This document shows, in pieces, positions 1 to 5,124 of a stretch of 13,208 bases of DNA. The notes beneath the pieces were generated by a model. That model was given only the letters and a program-made list of their open reading frames with translations, did no database searches and was not told where the DNA came from. A program made the translations under genes and the position numbers. The number at the start of each line of letters is the position of its first letter. The stretch's first letter is position 1. Source of the stretch: Gammaproteobacteria bacterium (GTDB taxonomy: Bacteria; Pseudomonadota; Gammaproteobacteria; Pseudomonadales; Oleiphilaceae); assembly GCA_029268325.1 (NCBI GenBank), contig JAJUGC010000018.1, positions 1-13,208 of the forward strand. The letters are read 5' to 3'.

Positions 1-479
1 CCACCGACCGCTTCATATTCGAAGGGTTTTTGCCCGCCAAACCAAAGCATCGGCTGGACCGATTGCAGGCTTTGCGCAATGAGCCCCGTACTCTGGTGTT
101 CTACGAGGCTCCTCATCGGATCCTGGAGACCATTGCCGCCATGGCTGAGGTGTTTGGGAATGAGCGGGAGGCGGTGATCGCCCGGGAGCTGACCAAGACC
201 TTTGAGACCATCCATGGGGCTCCCTTGGCGGACTTGCTGCGTTGGATGACGGCTGATCCCAACCAGCAGCGGGGCGAGTTTGTGGTATTGGTGGCAGGCG
301 CGCCACCCGTGGAGGAGGGGGAGAAAACGGCGCTGGACACGGATGCGCTGTTGAAGGCTCTTCTGAATGAGCTTCCCTTGAAAAAGGCGGCTGCCATTGT
401 CGCCCAGGTAACCGGCCTTAAGAAAAACGACCTCTACAAACGGGCGTTGGAGATGAAAAGCGAACCGCCTGCCGGCTGA
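1..479 (+). CDS. rsmI: RsmI, 16S rRNA (cytidine-2'-O)-methyltransferase, C-terminal part (5' truncated)
   Basis: The reading frame is open from base 3 and ends with TGA at 477-479, giving about 158 residues. The family is usually about 280-290 residues, so roughly the N-terminal 45% lies outside the window. RsmI uses S-adenosylmethionine to methylate the ribose 2'-O of C1402 of 16S rRNA in the ribosomal decoding centre. Visible family signatures are the DRFIFEGFLPAK segment at the very start, the FYEAPHRILETI segment (codons near 99-135) and RELTKTFETI (near 186-215). The C-terminal tail, with the LPLKKAAAIVAQVTGLKKNDLYKRAL helices, also fits RsmI. It is a tetrapyrrole-methylase-fold protein. 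The ATG at 30 inside the frame is only an internal codon, because the conserved FEGFLPAK motif begins before it. The stop is 48 bases before the RNase P RNA gene. Identification is firm; only the missing N-terminus limits it. Confidence 0.93.
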   Translation, partial: TDRFIFEGFLPAKPKHRLDRLQALRNEPRTLVFYEAPHRILETIAAMAEVFGNEREAVIARELTKTFETIHGAPLADLLRWMTADPNQQRGEFVVLVAGAPPVEEGEKTALDTDALLKALLNELPLKKAAAIVAQVTGLKKNDLYKRALEMKSEPPAG

Positions 480-493
480 TTCGGGGAAAGCGC

Positions 494-522
494 TTGAGCG
501 GAGGCGGGCAAAGGAGTACCCT
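494..522 (+). promoter_or_regulatory. Probable sigma70 promoter of rnpB
   Basis: TTGAGC at 494-499 (4 of 6 to the -35 consensus) and TACCCT at 517-522 (3 of 6 to the -10 consensus) are separated by exactly 17 bases. The predicted transcription start at about 528-529 coincides with the 5' base of the P1 helix of the RNA, which is the main support. The bases between the -10 and the start are GC-rich (GCGCC), as in stable-RNA promoters under growth-rate control; that regulatory reading is inference. Confidence 0.45.
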
Positions 523-527
523 GCGCC

Positions 528-891
528 ATGGAGAGTTCGCCAGACAGTCGCTGCTCGGGCGGGAGACCGCCTGAGGAGAGGAAAGTCCGGGCTCCACAGG
601 GCAGAGTGCCAGGTAATTCCTGGGAGGCGTGAGCCTACGGAAAGTGCAACAGAAAGTATACCGCCTAAGCACTCTGTGAGTGCCGGTAAGGGTGAAATGG
701 TGCGGTAAGAGCGCACCGCGCGGCTGGTAACAGGCGTGGCGATGGCAAACCCCGCTCGGAGCAAGACCAAATAGGAATCCAAAGGCGTGGCCCGCGCTGG
801 ATTCGGGTAGGTCGCTTGAGGTTCATGGTGACGTGAATCCTAGAGGAATGACTGTCCACGACAGAACCCGGCTTATAGGCGAACTCTCCAT
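528..891 (+). ncRNA. rnpB: RNase P RNA, bacterial type A
   Basis: This is the catalytic RNA subunit of ribonuclease P, which with the RnpA protein removes the 5' leader from tRNA precursors. The conserved blocks occur in order: CAGACAGTCGCTGC (541-554, P2/P3 side), GAGGAAAGTCCGGGCTCC (578-595, P4 strand and J3/4 core), GGTAAGGGTGAAA (about 685-697), GGTAAGAGCGCACCGCGCGGCTGGTAACA (704-732), GGAGCAAGACCAAATAGG (758-775), GAATGACTGTCCACGACAGA (845-864) and ACAGAACCCGGCTTAT (861-876, the other P4 strand). The ends are set by the terminal P1 helix: 528-541 and 878-891 are perfect reverse complements over 14 bases. The length of about 364 bases is close to that of E. coli (377). The exact mature ends may differ by a few bases. 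No canonical intrinsic terminator follows directly. Confidence 0.97.
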
Positions 892-1155
892 TCCCTTCCA
901 TATTTGCCTTCTATATAGAGGCTCTTCAGAGAGACTCGGCCCGTGACGGGGCGGGAACAGCTGTGAACAGCTAAGCGGAATCTGCCCGGATGCCCCGCAG
1001 CAGCCTGTGTCAAAAAGTGGTGAAAACCCTGGTTCCTTCCCTCGGAAATGGCGATTGTGGGCCGGTTTTTTAGGATGTCGCGGCGAAAAATGGAGTACGG
1101 CTGCCGGGCTGGTGGGAGATTTTCCCAAACAGGTTCCGACGACGCGGTCTGGTGA

Positions 1156-1175
1156 AGAGCAAAAGCTCTATTTTT
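1156..1175 (+). terminator. Weak intrinsic-terminator-like hairpin
   Basis: AGAGC (1156-1160) and GCTCT (1165-1169) form a 5-bp stem with an AAAA loop, followed by A and five T (1171-1175). The layout is that of a Rho-independent terminator, but the stem is short. It lies about 265 bases beyond the 3' end of RNase P RNA, so it could end read-through transcription from rnpB before the mraZ promoter. Low confidence. Confidence 0.25.
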
Positions 1176-1185
1176 GTCGATTTCG

Positions 1186-1260
1186 CACAATAAGAAACGG
1201 TTTTTATATAAAAAAATATTATTAATGCTGAAGCTGTTTCTTTAGATTTTCTCTTATCCA
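1186..1260. promoter_or_regulatory. AT-rich island with a 14-bp perfect palindrome
   Basis: By direct count 18 of these 75 bases are G or C (24%), and 1201-1225 contain none, in a window otherwise clearly GC-rich. TTTTTATATAAAAA at 1201-1214 is a perfect palindrome. Such A/T tracts are typical of intrinsically bent DNA and of sites for nucleoid proteins (H-NS/MvaT, IHF or Fis class). A possible weak promoter, TTCGCA (1182-1187) and TATATA (1205-1210) with a 17-base spacer, falls within it. Which of these, if any, is functional cannot be told from sequence. Confidence 0.35.
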
Positions 1261-1370
1261 TCTGTTTAGCAAGTAATTCTCGCGTCTGAGAAGAGTCCCC
1301 ACTTTTTATTGCCAATGTAACTAGTTGTTACCTCATAAGATTTTCCTTCCAGCTTTGCTGACCCCTTATC

Positions 1371-1399
1371 TTGCAATGTGTTCTGTGTGTTTCTATAGT
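1371..1399 (+). promoter_or_regulatory. Main sigma70 promoter of the mraZ/dcw operon
   Basis: TTGCAA (1371-1376, 4 of 6 to TTGACA) and TATAGT (1394-1399, 4 of 6 to TATAAT) are separated by exactly 17 bases, predicting a start near 1406. The MraZ-type repeats begin directly at that point, the same promoter-operator geometry known for the E. coli mraZ promoter. This leaves an untranslated leader of about 120 bases before mraZ. Confidence 0.65.
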
Positions 1400-1406
1400 G
1401 TCTCAA

Positions 1407-1455
1407 AGTGGAATAAAGTGGCCAAATGTGGAAGAAGGTGGAGTTTTGGTGTGGG
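1407..1455 (+). promoter_or_regulatory. MraZ operator: phased GTGG direct repeats
   Basis: GTGG occurs at 1408-1411, 1418-1421, 1428-1431 and 1438-1441, exactly 10 bases apart and thus on one face of the helix. A further GTGGG at 1451-1455 is out of phase (13 bases on). Known MraZ operators are short direct repeats of TGGG/GTGG type with a 10-base period just downstream of the mraZ promoter, bound by the ring-shaped MraZ oligomer to repress the operon. The position right after the predicted transcription start and before mraZ itself supports autorepression. The binding role is inferred from the family; the repeat is seen directly. Confidence 0.75.
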
Positions 1456-1527
1456 TGTAATGGCTGGCCAAAGGTCAGTGACTGCTTCCACGAGCGGTAT
1501 GGTCAGTAAAAATAAACGGTGCGCTAG

Positions 1528-1983
1528 GTGTTTAGAGGGGTCAATGCCATCAACATGGATGCTAAGGGGCGGTTTGCGTTGCCAACGCGCTACCGTGACC
1601 GCATCACATCCATTTGTGATGGTCAGTTGATCGCTACCGTCGATACCCAAGAGCGCTGCCTGCTGATCTACCCCATGCCTGAGTGGGAACTGATTGAGAA
1701 GCAACTGGACGCGCTTCCTTCATATGATCCCACTGCCCGTCGTATCAAGCGTATGTTGATGGGATATGCGTCCGAACTCGAGGTTGACAGTGCTGGACGT
1801 GTATTGCTGCCCTCGCTGCTGCGTGATTACGCGCAGCTGGACAAGAAAATTGTTTTGCTCGGCCAGGGGAAGAAGTTCGAGCTTTGGGCTGAGGAAAGCT
1901 GGAACAACCAGATGGATGAGTACCTCCAGCAAAGCTCCAGCCCCGGAGAGATTTCCGAGCAAATCATGCAGCTTTCGTTGTAA
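1528..1983 (+). CDS. mraZ: MraZ, transcriptional repressor of the dcw operon
   Basis: The 151-residue product matches the usual length (about 143-152). MraZ is a DNA-binding protein with a duplicated AbrB/SpoVT-like fold; both halves carry the signature DxxxR motif, DAKGR at residues 11-15 and DSAGR at 87-91. PEWELIEKQL (51-60), RRIKRMLMGYASE (71-83) and the GQGKKFELW segment near residues 113-121 are also typical. The start chosen is GTG at 1528, because it gives the conserved MFRG N-terminus; the first in-frame ATG (1555) would delete the first beta strand. The upstream Shine-Dalgarno match is poor (only CGGTG at 1517-1521). It is the first gene after the promoter and repeat array and probably represses its own operon. 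The gap to rsmH is 20 bases. Confidence 0.96.
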   Translation: MFRGVNAINMDAKGRFALPTRYRDRITSICDGQLIATVDTQERCLLIYPMPEWELIEKQLDALPSYDPTARRIKRMLMGYASELEVDSAGRVLLPSLLRDYAQLDKKIVLLGQGKKFELWAEESWNNQMDEYLQQSSSPGEISEQIMQLSL

Positions 1984-2003
1984 TAGGTGGCGGTGACTGG
2001 TTT

Positions 2004-2936
2004 ATGGCAGTGGAATTTTCCCACGATACCGTGCTCCTGCACGAGGCGGTCAATGCACTGGTGACCCGCGCCGATGGCCGTTATGTGGACGGCACTTTCG
2101 GGCGGGGTGGGCACAGCCGGCAGATCCTGTCCCGTTTGAGTGAACAGGGCCGCCTACTGGGGATCGACCGGGATCCGCAAGCGGTGGAAGTGGGCCGCAA
2201 GCTGGCGCAGGACGATCCGCGCTTTGGTATTCGCCACGGTGAGTTCTCGGGGGTTGCGGAGTTTGTGCGCGAATTGGGCTGGCCGGGAGTGGACGGCATA
2301 TTGCTTGACCTTGGCGTGTCCTCTCCCCAGCTAGATGATGCCCAGCGCGGCTTTAGCTTTCTTCGTGATGGCCCTCTGGATATGCGGATGAATCCGCAGG
2401 CCGGAGAAAGTGCCGCAGACTGGCTGGCACGGGCGAAAGAGCAGGATATTGCCTGGGTTCTCAAGGAGTACGGCGAGGAGCGCTTCGCCCGCCGCATGGC
2501 AAGTGCAATCGTCAAAGCCCGGCAAGAGGCCCCGATCAGGACAACCGGGCGGCTGGCCCAGATCATCAGCGAGGCCAATCCGCGCTGGGAGCAGGGCAAA
2601 CATCCTGCGACACGAGCCTTCCAGGCAATCCGGATCCATATCAACGGCGAGCTGGAGGAGGTGTCCCGCACTTTGGCGCAAGCCACTGAGCTGTTGAGTA
2701 TCGGCGGGCGGCTGGTGGCGATCAGCTTTCATTCCCTGGAAGACCGCATCGTCAAGCGTTTTATGCGGGATCAGGTCAAAGGGGATCCGCTACCTGCCAA
2801 GTTGCCGGTGATGGCAAAGGATATTCCGCAGCGTTTCAAGTTGGTGGATAAGCCGGTTAAGGCAAGTGATGAAGAAGTTGCCGGCAATCCGAGGTCACGT
2901 AGTGCCGTAATGAGAGTCATGGAGAAAATAGCATGA
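2004..2936 (+). CDS. rsmH: RsmH (MraW), 16S rRNA m4C1402 methyltransferase
   Basis: The 310-residue protein is close to the E. coli enzyme (313). It uses S-adenosylmethionine to methylate N4 of C1402 in 16S rRNA, the same nucleotide whose ribose is methylated by RsmI, the partial gene at the left edge. Visible motifs are the glycine-rich SAM-binding DGTFGRGGHS (residues 29-38), GIDRDP (53-58), DGILLDLGVSSPQLD (97-111), DGPLDMRM (122-129), ATRAFQAIRIHINGELEE (202-219) and SFHSLEDR (241-248). The ATG start is preceded by GGTGA at 1992-1996, 7 bases upstream. The TGA stop overlaps the ftsL ATG (ATGA at 2933-2936), which suggests translational coupling. A conserved second gene of dcw clusters; cytoplasmic. 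Confidence 0.97.
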   Translation: MAVEFSHDTVLLHEAVNALVTRADGRYVDGTFGRGGHSRQILSRLSEQGRLLGIDRDPQAVEVGRKLAQDDPRFGIRHGEFSGVAEFVRELGWPGVDGILLDLGVSSPQLDDAQRGFSFLRDGPLDMRMNPQAGESAADWLARAKEQDIAWVLKEYGEERFARRMASAIVKARQEAPIRTTGRLAQIISEANPRWEQGKHPATRAFQAIRIHINGELEEVSRTLAQATELLSIGGRLVAISFHSLEDRIVKRFMRDQVKGDPLPAKLPVMAKDIPQRFKLVDKPVKASDEEVAGNPRSRSAVMRVMEKIA

Positions 2937-3328
2937 CAGCTTATGTTCGCTTACCCCTAGTCGACAAGCGCAGTCGCCCGGTTGCTGAATTGAGTGCGCG
3001 GCCCAAGGCTGCCATGCAGCGTTGGCTGCCCCAGGTTCAGGCGTTGGCCCAGGTAATGGTGAACCGTCAGTTGCTGGTTACCATGGTTTTGCTGGCGGCT
3101 CTGGTTTCCAGTGCCCTGGCGGTTGTCTATGCCAACCATTTGAACCGTTCCCTGTTTATTGAGCTGCAAACCCTGCAAGCGCAACGGGATGCCTACCAGA
3201 TCGAGTGGTCCCAGCTGTTGCTGGAGCAAAGTGCCTGGAGCGCCCTGAGCCGGATTGAGAAGTTGGCGGCGTCTGATTTGGCGCTGAAAGTACCAGACCC
3301 GCAAGACGTGGTTATCGTGAAAAAGTAG
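2933..3328 (+). CDS. ftsL: FtsL, divisome bitopic membrane protein
   Basis: FtsL forms the FtsQLB complex and relays the activation signal to the FtsW-FtsI septal synthase. The 131-residue product has the expected plan: a basic cytoplasmic N-terminus of about 45 residues, one transmembrane helix at about 46-68 (LLVTMVLLAALVSSALAVVY), and a periplasmic coiled-coil region from about 70 to 112 rich in heptad-spaced Leu/Ile. It ends with the family-typical RIEKLAASDLALKVPDPQDVVIV. The sequence is poorly conserved across bacteria, so the call rests on topology, the C-terminal pattern and position between rsmH and ftsI. The start overlaps the rsmH stop and is preceded by GGAG at 2921-2924. 38 bases separate it from ftsI. 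Confidence 0.93.
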   Translation: MTAYVRLPLVDKRSRPVAELSARPKAAMQRWLPQVQALAQVMVNRQLLVTMVLLAALVSSALAVVYANHLNRSLFIELQTLQAQRDAYQIEWSQLLLEQSAWSALSRIEKLAASDLALKVPDPQDVVIVKK

Positions 3329-3366
3329 GGCTGATAAGCCGGATACTAAGCCGAGAGAATAAGAAA

Positions 3367-5124
3367 GTGCCCAAGCCGACCCCACACCGTGGTGCAACCG
3401 CGGATGCCAAAGCAAGCTCGATGAGCCAATTCGCCTCCTGGCGTTTTGTCTTCATCTGCAGCCTGCTGGTGGCCGGCGTTTTGGCACTGCTGTGGCGCAT
3501 TATCGATCTGCAGGTGTTCGATAAGGAATTCCTGCGCACCCAAGGGGATATGCGCACAGTCCGTACCGAGACCATCAAAGCCCATCGCGGCATGATTCTG
3601 GATCGCCACGGTGAGCCGTTGGCGGTCAGTACACCGGTGGAAACCATTTGGGCCAATCCCCAGGAAGTGGCCCTGGATGACTCTCGCCTGAAAGACCTGG
3701 CCGGTCTGCTGGGGCTGGAGCTGGCGGAGATGCGCCAGAATATCAGCCGTAACCGGGAGCGGAATCTAGAGTTTATGTACTTGCGCCGCCAACTGCCGCC
3801 GAACCAGGCTGAGCAGGTGAAGGCCTTGCAGCTGCCCGGTATCTACTCCCGCCGAGAATACAAGCGCTACTATCCTGCCGGCGAAGTGGCAGCCCATGTA
3901 GTGGGCTTTACCAATATTGATGAACAGGGCCAGGAAGGCCTTGAATTGATTTATGACCAGTGGATGAGTGGCACCGACGGCAAGAAGACCGTCCTGAAAG
4001 ACCGTCGCGGCTATATCGTCAAGGATCTCAATCTGATTGCCGACGCCCAGCCTGGCAACGATTTGCAGTTGAGTATCGACCTGCGTCTGCAATATCTGGC
4101 CTATCGTGAACTGAAGGCCGCGGTGCAGTCTCACAAGGCGGTATCCGGCAACCTGGTGATGCTGGATGCCCGCACCGGTGAAGTCCTGGCCATGGTGAAC
4201 CAGCCTTCCTACAACCCCAACCACCGGGCCAACCTGAAGCCGGCGGCCTTGCGGAACCGGGCCGTGACAGATCTGTACGAGCCCGGTTCGCCCATCAAGG
4301 CGCTGACGGTCGCTGCCGCCTTGAGCTCTGGAAAGTTCCAGCCCAACACGCCAGTGGATACCTCTCCCGGCTGGATGCGGATGAACGGCCGCACCATTCG
4401 GGATGTGGGTAACTATGGCCTGCTGGATGTCAGCGGCGTCGTGGTGAAGTCCAGTAACATTGGCACCAGTCGTATTGCCCTGGCTCTCAGTGGCGACACC
4501 CTGTACCAGACCCTCAGCCAGTTCGGCTTTGGTAAGGCCAGCGGCATCCAGTTCCCCGGCGAAGCCATCGGCACCTTGCCCTATCATCCCAAGTGGCGCC
4601 CGATTCAGGTGGCCACCATGTCCTATGGCTACGGCCTGTCCGGAACGTCGGTTCAACTGGCCCGGGCCTATGCGATTCTTGCCAATGATGGCTTGAGCCG
4701 GCCCGTCTCCCTCTTAAAAGGTGGGCACCCCGATGCGCCGGAGCCTGTGATTTCTGCCAAGGTGGCACAGCAGGTGCGGACGATGCTGGCGGCAGCGGTG
4801 GAGAAGGGTGGAACCGGTACCCGTGCCTCTGTGCCTTTCTTCCGGGTGGCGGGCAAGACTGGAACGGTTCATGCCATCGGAGCGCACGGTTACGAGGATG
4901 ATCAATATTTGTCCATGTTTGCCGGAATGGCGCCCGTCGATGACCCTAAGGTTGTAATGGTGGTGGTGATCGACCGTCCCCAGGATGGCGCTTATTACGG
5001 AGGGGAGGTAGCGGCCCCGGTCTTCGGCAGGGTGATGGCGGGAGCCATGAGGTTGCTGAATGTGCCGCCTATGCCGACCGCAGCCTCCACGGAGACTCCG
5101 TCGGATCCGGGAGGAAAAAGCTGA
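3367..5124 (+). CDS. ftsI: FtsI (PBP3), septal peptidoglycan D,D-transpeptidase
   Basis: This class B penicillin-binding protein crosslinks septal peptidoglycan in the periplasm as partner of FtsW. At 585 residues it matches E. coli FtsI (588). Order of parts: cytoplasmic tail; membrane anchor at about 25-48 (FASWRFVFICSLLVAGVLALLW); PBP-dimer pedestal beginning with RGMILDRHGEPLAVS; transpeptidase domain. The three catalytic motifs are intact: SxxK as S308-P-I-K311 within EPGSPIK, SxN as S362-S-N364, and KTG as K497-T-G499. The start is GTG at 3367, with GAGAG (3353-3357) 9 bases upstream; it gives a basic tail similar in length to that of E. coli before the SWRF motif. An in-frame ATG at 3421 has no good ribosome site but cannot be excluded. 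The stop TGA shares one base with the murE ATG. Confidence 0.97.
   Translation: MPKPTPHRGATADAKASSMSQFASWRFVFICSLLVAGVLALLWRIIDLQVFDKEFLRTQGDMRTVRTETIKAHRGMILDRHGEPLAVSTPVETIWANPQEVALDDSRLKDLAGLLGLELAEMRQNISRNRERNLEFMYLRRQLPPNQAEQVKALQLPGIYSRREYKRYYPAGEVAAHVVGFTNIDEQGQEGLELIYDQWMSGTDGKKTVLKDRRGYIVKDLNLIADAQPGNDLQLSIDLRLQYLAYRELKAAVQSHKAVSGNLVMLDARTGEVLAMVNQPSYNPNHRANLKPAALRNRAVTDLYEPGSPIKALTVAAALSSGKFQPNTPVDTSPGWMRMNGRTIRDVGNYGLLDVSGVVVKSSNIGTSRIALALSGDTLYQTLSQFGFGKASGIQFPGEAIGTLPYHPKWRPIQVATMSYGYGLSGTSVQLARAYAILANDGLSRPVSLLKGGHPDAPEPVISAKVAQQVRTMLAAAVEKGGTGTRASVPFFRVAGKTGTVHAIGAHGYEDDQYLSMFAGMAPVDDPKVVMVVVIDRPQDGAYYGGEVAAPVFGRVMAGAMRLLNVPPMPTAASTETPSDPGGKS
5109..5114 (+). promoter_or_regulatory. 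Strong Shine-Dalgarno site of murE inside the ftsI end
   Basis: GGGAGG at 5109-5114 lies 9 bases before the murE ATG at 5124. It supports that start and independent re-initiation at the TGATG junction. Confidence 0.7.

Larger units (their letters stand above)
892..1370 (+). other. Intergenic region between rnpB and the mraZ promoter, no convincing gene
   Basis: I see no supported protein gene here. The small open frames on either strand show no recognisable family, no good ribosome binding site, and overlap one another. The first part (892-1150) has GC content like its neighbours and contains small repeats: GAACAGCT twice in tandem (955-962 and 965-972), the palindrome ACAGCTGT (957-964), and a CGGGGC/GCCCCG inverted pair (947-952 and 992-997). 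A TGGGA/TCCCA hairpin lies at 1113-1127. The second part becomes strongly AT-rich from about 1186. The region could hold a leader, an unrecognised small RNA or a regulator site, but nothing in it identifies which. Confidence 0.6.

Noticed and set aside
873..1190. 105-codon minus-strand frame opposite the end of rnpB and the gap
   Set aside because: It overlaps the RNase P RNA 3' end and another minus-strand frame, and its composition is not protein-like in any way I recognise. At most it may reflect a repeated intergenic sequence, which is raised under findings.
1007..1225. 72-codon open frame on the plus strand in the rnpB-mraZ gap
   Set aside because: No recognisable family, no good ribosome binding site, and its end runs through the AT-rich island (FYIKKYY). 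It looks like chance.
1277..1292. TTCTC/GAGAA hairpin as a terminator
   Set aside because: Short stem with no T tract directly after it, so it does not qualify as an intrinsic terminator.
3766..4656. 296-codon minus-strand frame inside ftsI
   Set aside because: Shadow of the GC-rich ftsI coding frame; low-complexity His/Gly/Gln-rich translation and full overlap with an intact essential gene.
4855..4863. FtsI third motif is KTG rather than the KSG of E. coli and Pseudomonas
   Set aside because: KTG is the usual motif across penicillin-binding proteins and occurs in other gammaproteobacterial PBP3, so it is not notable by itself.
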